From: Nitrospirae bacterium CG2_30_70_394
Lineage (GTDB): Bacteria > CG2-30-53-67 > CG2-30-70-394
DNA: 39,596 nucleotides
NCBI GenBank assembly: GCA_001873295.1
Contig: MNYW01000180.1
Coordinates: 1 to 39,596 of the forward strand
Direction of reading: 5' to 3'
The notes under the pieces are model-generated. The model was not told where the DNA came from and did no database searches. It saw only the letters and a program-made list of their open reading frames with translations. The position numbers and the translations under genes are program-made. Of this stretch, positions 16,832-24,948 are shown one piece after another; the stretch's first letter is position 1; the number at the start of each line of letters is the position of its first letter.

Positions 16832-16860
16832 TTGACGAAGCGGGTGGCTCAAGGTAACTA
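16832..16860 (+). promoter_or_regulatory. Candidate sigma70-type promoter for the SCP2-like gene
   Basis: TTGACG (16832-16837), a 17-base spacer and TAACTA (16855-16860). The -35 is good and the -10 weak. It lies 52 bases before the ATG. Confidence 0.35.
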
Positions 16861-16912
16861 CTTAATGACCCAGGTGGACATGTACGTCCCCCTCATCCAA
16901 GGAGGTAGCACC

Positions 16913-17314
16913 ATGGCAGACCTGTTTTCCCCGGAGTGGATGAAGGCGTTCGGTGAAGAGTGGAACAAGGAGCCCACCCTCTCCGACTCGCTGGCCAAGA
17001 TCAGCTTCAACTCGGTGATCGCCTACGGCCTCGACGACGAAGTCGAACCACGCGGTGAGCTGGTGGTGGAGAACGGCAAGGTGACCTATGCCGGCCCGGT
17101 GCGCGAGGGCGACCAGCTCAAGTGGGATCTCCGGGCGAAGGAGAAGAACTGGCAGAAGTGGTGCGAGAAGGCGCCGGGGATGACCGGCCTCGGGATCGCC
17201 TACACCACCCGCAAGCTGAAGTTCGAGATCGGCAACTACGGCGCGATGATCAAAGACCCGCGCATGGCGCCGCCGTTCATCAAGTCGTTCGAGGTGATGG
17301 GGCGGGTGAAGTAG
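16913..17314 (+). CDS. SCP2 sterol-binding domain protein
   Basis: 133-residue cytoplasmic protein of the SCP-2 lipid-transfer fold. Visible family parts are LFSPEWMKAFGEEWNKEP, LAKISFNSVIAYGLDD, PRGELVVENGKV, LKWDLRAKEKNWQKW, and the long C-terminal strand/helix GLGIAYTTRKLKFEIGNYGAMIKDPRMAPPFIKSFEVMG. Bacterial members bind fatty acyl or other hydrophobic ligands; the ligand here is unknown. The start is set by a textbook AAGGAGG (16899-16905) seven bases before the ATG, so upstream in-frame codons are leader. A strong hairpin terminator follows 26 bases after the stop, making this a single-gene unit and probably well expressed. Confidence 0.92.
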   Translation: MADLFSPEWMKAFGEEWNKEPTLSDSLAKISFNSVIAYGLDDEVEPRGELVVENGKVTYAGPVREGDQLKWDLRAKEKNWQKWCEKAPGMTGLGIAYTTRKLKFEIGNYGAMIKDPRMAPPFIKSFEVMGRVK

Positions 17315-17340
17315 CCACCGTCTGCCCGCAGGGTGGTTCA

Positions 17341-17374
17341 GCGCCCCCCGGGACCCCACGGTCCCGGGGGGCGC
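17341..17374 (+). terminator. Strong intrinsic-type terminator
   Basis: A perfect 15-base-pair stem (gcgccccccgggacc / ggtcccggggggcgc) with loop ccac, followed by tttgcgtt. It closes the SCP2-like transcription unit. Confidence 0.8.
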
Positions 17375-17459
17375 TTTGCGTTGGGCCACAGCGCAACCTT
17401 TTCTCTTCGCCGGGGTTGATGGGGGCGAAGGCAGTCCAACCCCCTTTGCGGAGCAACCG

Positions 17460-17771
17460 ATGCGCACCGCTCGACTTATCCTCACCCTCGCCACCGGAGC
17501 CTTTGCGGCCACCACCCTCCTGCCCGGTAGCGCCACCGCCGGTTCGATTCACGCCCGCCAGGAGCACCAGCAGGTGCGCATCCACCAGGGTGTCACCCAA
17601 GGCGACCTCAGCCGCCCGGAGGTGCGCCGGCTGGAACAGGAGCAGCTCCGGATCGAACGGAACCGGCGGGCGGCCCTGGCCGACGGTCGCCTCAGCGCAA
17701 AGGAGCGTGCGCGTCTCCACCGCCAGCAGGACAAGGCGTCCGCCGCCATCGCCCAGGCGCGCCACAACTAA
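17460..17771 (+). CDS. Small basic periplasmic protein, hypothetical
   Basis: 103-residue secreted protein. A Sec signal peptide (LILTLATGAFAATTLLPGSATA) probably ends after Ala27. The mature part is helical, very rich in Arg, Gln and His, and follows a pattern I know from proteobacterial hypothetical proteins: RIxQGVxxGxLxxxExxxLExxxxxIxxxRxxALADGRLSxxERxxLxRxxDxxSxxI, ending in HN. No cysteine or enzyme motif is present and the function is unknown; a stress-related role is only a possibility. A hairpin follows the stop before the convergent queG. Confidence 0.8.
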   Translation: MRTARLILTLATGAFAATTLLPGSATAGSIHARQEHQQVRIHQGVTQGDLSRPEVRRLEQEQLRIERNRRAALADGRLSAKERARLHRQQDKASAAIAQARHN

Positions 17772-17783
17772 CCGGCGGCCACC

Positions 17784-17809
17784 GGCCCCGCGCGGCGGGC
17801 GGCGGGGCC
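17784..17809. terminator. Hairpin between convergent genes
   Basis: Perfect 8-base stem ggccccgc / gcggggcc with a 10-base GC-rich loop, 12 bases after the small periplasmic gene and before the end of queG. No T-tract. Confidence 0.4.
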
Positions 17810-17878
17810 TCCCCGCGCAGGCCGCGCGGACGGCTCTTCCAGAAAGCTCCGCGCCGCCCGCCACCGGTCCGCCTGACT

Positions 17879-18850
17879 TCACCCCGGAAAGGGGGGAGCC
17901 GCACCCCGCCCTCCGCCCGCCTCCCGCGTCTCGCGGCGCGCCGCCGCGGCGAAGTTGCGGGCCATCTGGCCCTTCCCGGCGCGCACCACCGGCGTCCCCT
18001 TGAACTGGCCCTTGAAGCTCATCGCGGTCGCCGCGGCGAGCTCCGCCAGCACCGGCGCCACGAGGTACGGGTGGGGGGCGAGGTCGGGGTGGCCCCCACG
18101 AACTTCGCGGTTGAAGGGGCAGACCTCCTGGCAGAGATCGCAGCCGAAGACCCAGCCAGCGAGATGGCCCGCCGCCGCCTCCGGCAGCGCGCCGCGGTGC
18201 TCGATGGTCCAGTAGGAGATGCAGCGGCGCGCGTCGAGCTGGTGCGGCGCGGTGAGCGCGCCGGTGGGGCAGGCGTCGAGGCAGCGGCGACAGGTGCCGC
18301 AGTGGTCCGCCATCGGGGTGTCGGCGGGAAGGGGCGCGGTGGTGACGACCTCGCCGAGGAGAAAGTAGGAACCCGCTCGCGGGTGGACGAGGCCGGTATG
18401 TTTGCCGATCCAGCCGATCCCCGCGGCCGCGGCGTGGGCGCGCTCAAGCACCGGTGCGCTGTCGACGCACAGCAGGTGCGCGTGGCCCGGCGCCAGCGCA
18501 TCGAGGCGCTCAACCAGGGCACGCAAGAGGCGGTGGAGGAGCGGATGGTAGTCGGGGCCGCGGGCGTAGCGGGCGAGGCGCGCCACCCCTGGCCCCGGCG
18601 GAGTCGCCTCTCCCGGGTCGTGGTGGACCGCGATGCAGACGATCGCTTGGGCGCCCGGCAAGAGCAGGCGCGGGTCGGCGCGCACCGCCGCCTGGCGCGC
18701 CATGTAGGCCATGGTCCCGTGGCGACCGCCGGCGACCCAGGCGGCGAGCCGGTCTGCGTCGCGCTCCGCCGCCGCCGCCACCCCGAGGCGGGCGATGCCG
18801 AGCGCCGCAGCCTCGGCGCGCAGACAAGAGACGATTGCCGCCGGCTCCAT
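17879..18850 (-). CDS. queG: Epoxyqueuosine reductase QueG
   Basis: Cobalamin-dependent iron-sulfur enzyme that reduces epoxyqueuosine to queuosine in tRNA. The 323-residue protein has the N-terminal substrate/cofactor domain (MAYMARQAAVRADPRLLLPGAQ, DSAPVLERAHAAAAGIGWIGKH, SYFLLGEVVTT), the first 4Fe-4S motif CGTCRRCLDACPTGAL, RCISYWTIEHRG, and the second cluster GCDLCQEVCPFN. It is shorter than E. coli QueG (about 380 residues) and seems to lack most of the C-terminal HEAT-like tail, ending in a Gly/Pro-rich stretch. The ATG at 18850 fits the family N-terminus; frame further upstream is spacer. It stands alone; queE lies about 7 kb away. Confidence 0.95.
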   Translation of the reverse strand: MEPAAIVSCLRAEAAALGIARLGVAAAAERDADRLAAWVAGGRHGTMAYMARQAAVRADPRLLLPGAQAIVCIAVHHDPGEATPPGPGVARLARYARGPDYHPLLHRLLRALVERLDALAPGHAHLLCVDSAPVLERAHAAAAGIGWIGKHTGLVHPRAGSYFLLGEVVTTAPLPADTPMADHCGTCRRCLDACPTGALTAPHQLDARRCISYWTIEHRGALPEAAAGHLAGWVFGCDLCQEVCPFNREVRGGHPDLAPHPYLVAPVLAELAAATAMSFKGQFKGTPVVRAGKGQMARNFAAAARRETREAGGGRGAAPPFPG

Positions 18851-19157
18851 GACCGCAAGAATGGCACGCCCGCCGCCACGAGTCTGTCGGAAGGCAGGGT
18901 TCGCGCCGCGGCGTAGAGCCACGCAGAGCGGGTTACCGGCAGGCGGACATTGAAACGGAGCTACGGCTATCTCTCCGCGCCTCGGTGCGTGGTGCCCCTT
19001 CCCGGCCTGCACCGCTTTTCGATCGGTTCGCCGGTGGTTTCCTCCTGCGCCGCAGTCGATCGTGACGCAGTCCGACCGGCTCCCAGGGATGGGCAGGATC
19101 CGCCGGCGGCCCGGCGTGCGCGTTCCGTTTGCCGCCTCGACCGCGCTACCCTCGCGC
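18851..19157. other. Divergent intergenic region, no gene recognised
   Basis: 307 bases between queG and the YjbQ-family gene. It contains a decayed phrase at about 18971-19006 (tctccgcgcctcggtgcgtg and following) related to the phrases at 9339-9537. A TACCCT five bases before the YjbQ-family ATG could be a -10 of a near-leaderless transcript. Confidence 0.5.
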
Positions 19158-19565
19158 ATGCGCACCGAGATCCACGTCACCAGCCAGGCGCGCGAGGAGC
19201 TGATCGACATCACCGAAGCGGTGCGCGCGGCGGTGGCAGCAAGCGGGATCCGCGACGGCATCGTGAGTGTCTACGCCCAGGGATCGACCTCGGCGATCAT
19301 GGTGCAGGAGAATTGCGACGCCTCGGTCCCCACCGACGTCATCACCTGCCTGCGCCAGCTCGCCCCGCGCGGCGTCTGGCTCCACGACCGCCAGGATGGC
19401 AATGGCGACGCCCACCTGAAGGCGGGGATTATCGGGCCATCCGAGACCCTCCCGATCCTCGACGGCAAGCTCGGCCTGGGGCGCTGGCAAGGCCTCTTCT
19501 TCTGCGACTTCGACGGCCCACGCGCGGGGCGCACCGCAGTGGTGACCTGCATCGCCGACCGGTGA
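19158..19565 (+). CDS. YjbQ/UPF0047 family protein
   Basis: 135-residue member of the YjbQ family, annotated in databases as secondary thiamine-phosphate synthase; the physiological role is not settled. Family motifs are visible: EELIDITEAV at the start, GSTSAIMVQENCDASVPTDV, then NGDAHLKAGIIGPSETLPI, DGKLGLGRWQGLFFCDFDGPR. The usual HTTAAL strand reads GSTSAI. The start ATG (19158) matches the family N-terminus; there is no Shine-Dalgarno, but TACCCT sits five bases upstream. It is followed after 113 bases by the NDUFA9-like gene. Confidence 0.88.
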   Translation: MRTEIHVTSQAREELIDITEAVRAAVAASGIRDGIVSVYAQGSTSAIMVQENCDASVPTDVITCLRQLAPRGVWLHDRQDGNGDAHLKAGIIGPSETLPILDGKLGLGRWQGLFFCDFDGPRAGRTAVVTCIADR

Positions 19566-19678
19566 GCCCTAGCGGACCGGCGCGGCACGACCCACTTCAT
19601 CACCCTCGCCAGCCGCGCCATCGGCCAGGCGATCGCCTGGAGCGGACTCACCACCTCGCTTTGTGAAAGGAGGCTCGG

Positions 19679-20614
19679 ATGAAAGTCGCCCTCTTCGGTG
19701 GCACCGGCTTCGTCGGCTGCTACCTCGTCGACGCCCTCCTCGCCCACGGCCACCAGCCGGTGGTCTTGGTGCGGCCGGGGAGTGAAGGGAAGGTCGAGCG
19801 GGGGGACGCCTGTGAGCTGGTGGCCGGGACGATCGCGGAACCCGAGGCGGTGCGGCACACGGTCGCCGGCGCCGACGCGGCGATCTACGCGATCGGCATC
19901 CTCAAGGAGGTTCCGCGGCGCGGGATCACCTTCGCGGCCCTCCACTTCGAAGGCGCCAGGCGGGCCATGGAGGCGGCCACCGCGGCGGGCGTGAAGCGCT
20001 TTCTGTTGATGAGCGCCAACGGGGTGAAGGCGGACGGCACCACCTATCAGCGGACCAAGCTCCAAGCCGAGCAGGCCCTCCAGGCGAGTGGGCTCGCCTG
20101 GACGATCTTCCGGCCGTCGGTGATCTTCGGGGAGCCGCGCGGCCGCATGGAGTTCGTCACCCAGCTCTACCACCAGATCGTCGCCCGGCCGATTCCGGCG
20201 CCCCTCTTCTACACGGGGCTGTGGCCGTCCGGCGCCGGCGCGACGCTTCTGTCGCCCATTCACGTCCACGACGTGGCCGAGCTCTTCGTCCGCAGCCTTG
20301 CGCGGCCCGACGCGGTGGGCCAGATCCTCCCCCTCGGCGGCGCGCGCGCTCTGAGCTGGAAAGAGATCCTCCAGACCATCGGCCGTGCCACCCACCGGCG
20401 GGTGGTCGGTCTCCCCACCCCGGCGGCCGCGGTGCGGGCGGTGGCGCGGCTCCTCGACCCCCTCGACCTCCTGCCGGTGACCGCGGACCAGATCACCATG
20501 CTGATGGAGGGCAACACCTGCGACGCCACCGCGCTGCTCGCCACCTACGGGATCGAGCCGATCCCCTTCGACGCTCCCCACCTCGCCTACCTGACCGTCG
20601 GCGCGCACTCGTGA
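19679..20614 (+). CDS. NAD(P)-binding SDR protein, complex I NDUFA9-like
   Basis: 311-residue atypical short-chain dehydrogenase. The nucleotide-binding GGTGFVGCYLVDAL motif is at residues 8-21, followed by VVLVRPGS, ADAAIYAIGIL, the region RFLLMSANGVKADGTTYQRTKLQAEQAL (YxxxK-like Tyr and Lys) and WTIFRPSVIFGEP. The second half matches bacterial NDUFA9-like proteins (SPIHVHDVAELFVRSL, LPLGGARALSWKEILQTIGRA, ITMLMEGNTCD). Bacterial members are poorly characterised and may act in quinone or lipid metabolism. The start is fixed by AAAGGAGG just before the ATG. fumC follows after about 105 bases. Confidence 0.9.
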   Translation: MKVALFGGTGFVGCYLVDALLAHGHQPVVLVRPGSEGKVERGDACELVAGTIAEPEAVRHTVAGADAAIYAIGILKEVPRRGITFAALHFEGARRAMEAATAAGVKRFLLMSANGVKADGTTYQRTKLQAEQALQASGLAWTIFRPSVIFGEPRGRMEFVTQLYHQIVARPIPAPLFYTGLWPSGAGATLLSPIHVHDVAELFVRSLARPDAVGQILPLGGARALSWKEILQTIGRATHRRVVGLPTPAAAVRAVARLLDPLDLLPVTADQITMLMEGNTCDATALLATYGIEPIPFDAPHLAYLTVGAHS

Positions 20615-20683
20615 CCGCCACGGCCCCCGGCCGCGTACCGCGCCCCGCGCCGGCCGCCCCTGCCGCGCGGCCGCCCTTTCCGG

Positions 20684-20689
20684 TATAAA
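20684..20689 (+). promoter_or_regulatory. Possible -10 element of fumC
   Basis: TATAAA is the most AT-rich hexamer in the gap before fumC and lies about 32 bases before the start. No convincing -35 is seen at the expected distance. Confidence 0.35.
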
Positions 20690-20721
20690 CGCCTCCCCTG
20701 TTCCTGGCGGCGGAGGCGATG

Positions 20722-22112
<1,391 letters not shown>

Positions 22113-22116
<4 letters not shown>

Positions 22117-22742
22117 GCTACCCCCTGCGGGTGGCGATCCTCGCCTACGACTCCCTGGTCACCGACCCGGGGGAGGAGCTGGCGCCGCTCATCGCCGAGC
22201 GGCGGCCGTGTCTCACCCCGTTCCCGGTGGAGTTCGCCCGCCTCGCGCCGGAGCTGAACCACGGCCCGGTCCTCACCGTGGTGGGGGTGGGAGAGGGCGA
22301 CCCGGTGGCCGGCAGCCTCCTCGTCCTCACGCCGGGGACCTCGGTGGAGACGGCGACCCGCTGCCTGTGGCGGCGGGTGACCCAGCAGATCGGCAGCGCC
22401 AAACTCCCCCTCGGGGCGGACCGCCACCGCGTGCGCATGATCGGCGGCCTCGCCGGCCTCGACGTCACCCTCTACTGGCAGGCGGAGGCGAACTACCCCC
22501 GTCCCGAGGCCGCGGGGCTGGCGCGACGTGCCATCGAGTCGGCCACCGGCGAGGCCGGGCGGACACGCCAAGACGGCATCTCCTACCTCGCCCAGGTAGT
22601 GGCGGCAGGCATCCGCACCCGCCTCACCGAGGGCTACGTCGCCGCCCTGCTCGCCGCGACCCACACGACCTCTCTGGAGGCGGCGTGGGCGGCGGTCCGT
22701 CAGGGCGAGCCCGCATCCGTGGCCAGCCCGCCAGCGGGGTGA
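22113..22742 (+). CDS. Gamma-glutamylcyclotransferase-like hypothetical protein
   Basis: 209-residue cytoplasmic protein. The opening [22 protein letters not shown] resembles the YGSL substrate-loop strand of gamma-glutamylcyclotransferase-fold proteins, and [43 protein letters not shown] together with [10 protein letters not shown] fits a family of uncharacterised bacterial relatives. The second half is helical. Whether it is active is unknown; YGSL reads YDSL. The start is a GTG overlapping the fumC stop by three bases, so translation is coupled to fumC. A large hairpin follows, closing the fumC unit. Confidence 0.7.
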
Positions 22743-22753
22743 GGCGACGCGCG

Positions 22754-22799
22754 CGGCCGGGGGAGCGCGGCCCGGGGTGCGGCCACGCTCCCCCAGCCG
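22754..22799 (+). terminator. Large GC hairpin after the fumC operon
   Basis: Arms cggccgggggagcg and cgctcccccagccg pair with a C/A internal mismatch, enclosing ggcc / ggcc inner pairs. It starts 12 bases after the stop. No T-tract. Confidence 0.5.
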
Positions 22800-22826
22800 C
22801 GGCTCCAGCCACGCGCCTGCGCCCCC

Positions 22827-23090
22827 GTGGACCCGCCATGGCTCCGCCGCGACCGTCTTTCTAGCACGGGACCGTTGCTCATCCCGAAGGCGGTGCGCCG
22901 GGGCCATGGATGGGAGGCGGGGGTCGAGTGGATCGTCGAGGATCGGGGTGACCCGGTGGTCCTACCTCCCGCGCGTTTCGTGGCGCGGACGGAGGTGAAT
23001 AAGGTGCGCGGGGGTACCGGCTACCGGGGGGCGCGGCGGACGCTGGAGGAGATGGAGGCGGCGATCGCCAAGGGGGCGCGCGGCCGAGGA
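22827..23090 (+). pseudogene. VapB-type antitoxin remnant (AbrB/MazE fold)
   Basis: The frame encodes RLSSTGPLLIPKAVRRGHGWEAGVEW..., matching the swapped-hairpin DNA-binding strand of VapB antitoxins (usually SSKGQxxIPKxVR), followed by IVEDRGDPVVLPPARF and the C-terminal toxin-binding part ARTEVNKVRGGTGYRGARRTLEEMEAAIAKGAR. The core is readable without interruption. No good start remains: a GTG at 22827 is in frame, and an ATG at 22838 is out of frame. The natural end is missing: the frame runs on through the toxin gene to 23450 because the expected stop near 23088 is GGA instead of TGA. It is probably a decayed toxin-antitoxin partner of the vapC remnant downstream. Confidence 0.7.
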
Positions 23091-23476
23091 TCGCGCTGGA
23101 TACCCACCTGGCGATCCGGCTCCTCACCCACGACGACCCCAGACAGGCAGCCCGCGCGCCAGGCGGATCGCGCGCGGAGGTCGATCTCCCCAAGCGGTGG
23201 GGGTGGAGAGCGCCTGGGTCCTGCGCCATGGCTACGGCCTGGAGGCCGAGGTCATCCGCACCGCCATCGAGCCACTCCTTGGCCTCGCGCACCTCACCGT
23301 GGAGGCGGGCGACGCTCCACCAGGCGCTCGCGTAAGACGGCGAGGGGCTCAATTTCGCCGCCGCCCTCCACCTCGCCTCGTCCCGCCGGGCGGACGCCTT
23401 TGCCACCTTCGATCCGCGCCTGCGCCCCCGGGCGCAACGCCTGCAGATGACCCCCCCCCGGGGCGTCGCCCCGTAG
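23087..23476 (+). pseudogene. VapC-type PIN-domain toxin remnant
   Basis: Three pieces of a PIN RNase toxin can be read. IALDTHLAIRLLTHDDPRQAARA begins one frame. VGVESAWVLRHGYGLEAEVIRTAIEPLLGL lies in a second frame from about 23197. After a return to the first frame, LHQALA is followed by a TAA stop (23333-23335) and then DGEGLNFAAALHLASSRRADAFATFDPRL, ending at a TAG (23474-23476). The two frameshifts (near 23190-23202 and 23313-23318) compensate each other. The start codon position reads AGG. The usual conserved acidic residues of the third motif (DFADA) read NFAAA. The gene is certainly inactive; the parts kept in order indicate a fairly recent decay. Confidence 0.8.
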
Positions 23477-23484
23477 GCTCGCGC

Positions 23485-24292
23485 CTACAGCCCCTGGCGC
23501 CCGGCCGGGGCGGCGGGCCGAAAGCGGCCCGGGTCGATCCGATCGAGGAGCTCGACCCGCTCGACCACCGTGGTCGCCGTGTGGCTCCCCTGGGCGAAGT
23601 TCTCCTCGTGGAAGGGGAAAAGGAGGGGGCCGACCCGGCGCAGGTCGGACAACTCGGTGGTGAAGGTGAGGGTCACCGGCCCGGTGGGGATGCGGCCGGT
23701 GGTGCGGACGATGTGGCCGGTGGCCGGGTCGATTGCCGCCTCCAGAAAGAGGTCGCCCATCGGCAACACCAGGAGCCGCACCGTCCCCCCCGCCACTGCC
23801 ACGCTCCCCCCATCGATCACCTCTGCGGCGTGCTGACCCAAAAGGGTGGGCAAAATCAGGCGCGCCACCTGCACCGCCATGGCGGCACGCGCGGGCCCGG
23901 CCACCTCGTCCCCGTCGCGCCAACCGCGGCCACCGTCGAGGAGGCGCAGCTCACGCGCGCCACCCGAGTAGGCGATCTCCACCCGCAACCGGCCGGTGGT
24001 GTCGAACAAACGGGTCAGCCTCCCGCTCTCGCCCCCATGGCGAACCCGCGGCTGGACCACCCCGGTCTGGCGCACCACCGCCCCGCGCGCGAGGGCCTCC
24101 CGGCGGATCTTTTGTGGCCGGAGATTGGCGGCGCACCACCGCCCCGCGCGCGAGGGCCTCCCCGCCGTAGACAACCACCATCTGGCGGATCACCTCCACC
24201 AGCGGCGCGTCCGCACCCGGGGCGGCCGCGACCGCGCCGGACAGGGGCGCGAGGAGGAGCAAGGCGAGGAGAGAGGTGCCCCAACGCAGCAT
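23485..24292 (-). pseudogene. LolA-like periplasmic protein, split by a 61-base repeat insertion
   Basis: The gene starts at the ATG at 24292 with a Sec signal peptide (LLALLLLAPLSGAVAAA) and LVEVIRQMVVVYGGEALARGAVVR, then goes out of frame. The rest continues in another frame: EALARGAVVRQTGVVQPRVRHGG..., VEIAYSGGARELRLLDGGRGWRDGDEV, AMAVQVARLILPTLL, AIDPATGHIVRTTGR, FTTELSDLRRVGPLLFPFHEENFAQG. The pattern fits outer-membrane lipoprotein-sorting (LolA-like) periplasmic proteins. The break coincides with a 33-base repeat (24069-24101 and 24130-24162). Removing one 61-base unit restores one frame of 747 bases (248 residues). It lies 13 bases downstream of the MarR gene, so it is probably cotranscribed with it. 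Confidence 0.75.
24069..24162. repeat. 33-base direct repeat, 61-base period, inside a gene
   Basis: Identical 33-base copies beginning ggcgcaccaccgccccgcgc lie at 24069-24101 and 24130-24162, with 28 unrelated bases between. 61 is not a multiple of three, so the extra unit shifts the reading frame of the LolA-like gene. Confidence 0.92.
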
Positions 24293-24305
24293 GGCAATCG
24301 ACCGG

Positions 24306-24869
24306 TCAGCCGGGCGGCGGTTGGTGATCCTGGCAAAGCTGGTCGGTCGCCGCCACGGTGAGTGGCAGATCCGTGAGGCCGCAGCGGTAGTGGCCCGCCG
24401 CCGCCTGCAGGTGGCGACAGGTGGCACAGACACCGAAGGCGCGGCCGCCGTGGCCCCGCTGGAGGGCGGCGAGGAGGTCGGTGAGAGCCGCCTCCAGGGC
24501 GCTGGCCGCCGCCGGCTCGAGGGCCCCACACGCCGCCGCCCACACCCCCTCCCCGTGCAGCCGCTCGACCACCGCCGCGCCTTGGCGGGTGAGGGCGAAG
24601 TGGCGGAGCCGCCGGTCGCCCGGGTCGTTGGCCATGGTGACGAAGCCGCGCCGGCGGAGCACGGCGAGGGACTGGGAGACGGACCCCTTGCCCACCCCGA
24701 GGTAGGCGGCCACTGCCCCGGCGGTATCGCTGAACCGGTTCGCCCGCGCCAGGTAGGCAAGGGCGTGGGCGTGGATCGGATGGAGCCCCTCGGGGAGGGC
24801 GCGCGCCTCACCGCGCAGGAGGTTGCCGAGCCGTTCGAGGAGGAAGAGCAGGCGTGGCGCGGGGTCCAT
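24306..24869 (-). CDS. MarR-family regulator with a C-terminal Cys/His cluster
   Basis: 187-residue winged-helix transcription factor. Residues 30-105 form the MarR DNA-binding domain (HAHALAYLARANRFSDTAGAVAAYLGVGKGSVSQSLAVLRRRGFVTMANDPGDRRLRHFALTRQG), with the DxRxxxxxLT wing. The C-terminal tail holds FGVCATCRHLQ, YRCGLTDLPL and LCQDHQ: Cys148, Cys151, His153, Cys163, Cys179 and His182, enough for a metal or Fe-S site. That tail suggests redox, metal or nitric oxide sensing, which is an inference. It is transcribed divergently from the cytochrome P460 gene; a near-perfect palindrome lies in the 79-base gap, so it likely represses that promoter and perhaps its own. The ATG has no Shine-Dalgarno; TACCCT lies five bases upstream. 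Confidence 0.88.
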   Translation of the reverse strand: MDPAPRLLFLLERLGNLLRGEARALPEGLHPIHAHALAYLARANRFSDTAGAVAAYLGVGKGSVSQSLAVLRRRGFVTMANDPGDRRLRHFALTRQGAAVVERLHGEGVWAAACGALEPAAASALEAALTDLLAALQRGHGGRAFGVCATCRHLQAAAGHYRCGLTDLPLTVAATDQLCQDHQPPPG

Positions 24870-24886
24870 GGGTCAGGGTAACCGGG

Positions 24887-24914
24887 TTGACTTGGGGGGC
24901 GGGCCATATAGTAT
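24887..24914 (+). promoter_or_regulatory. Candidate promoter of the cytochrome P460 gene
   Basis: TTGACT (24887-24892) and TAGTAT (24909-24914) with a 16-base spacer; TATAGT at 24907-24912 is an overlapping alternative. The -10 lies within the palindromic operator. Confidence 0.5.
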
Positions 24915-24927
24915 GGACTCGATACTA
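24909..24927. promoter_or_regulatory. Palindromic MarR-type operator
   Basis: TAGTATGGACTCGATACTA matches its own reverse complement at 16 of 19 positions (pattern TAGTAT-n-GA-n-TC-n-ATACTA), with 6-base perfect outer arms. Size and symmetry are typical of MarR dimer sites. It overlaps the probable -10 of the P460 gene. Confidence 0.7.
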
Positions 24928-24948
24928 ACAAACCCCAAGGAGACTGCC

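Noticed and set aside
22754-22799. Possible attachment site or mobile-element end next to the decayed vapBC
   Set aside because: The hairpin is better explained as the fumC operon terminator; no integrase or transposase or matching repeat is seen on the other side.
24069-24162. CRISPR-like repeat-spacer-repeat
   Set aside because: The repeat is coding sequence of the LolA-like gene; only two copies.
23951-24931. 326-residue minus-strand open frame covering the MarR gene and the start of the LolA-like gene
   Set aside because: Only its last 114 or so codons (from 24292) are real coding sequence; the earlier part is a shadow of marR.
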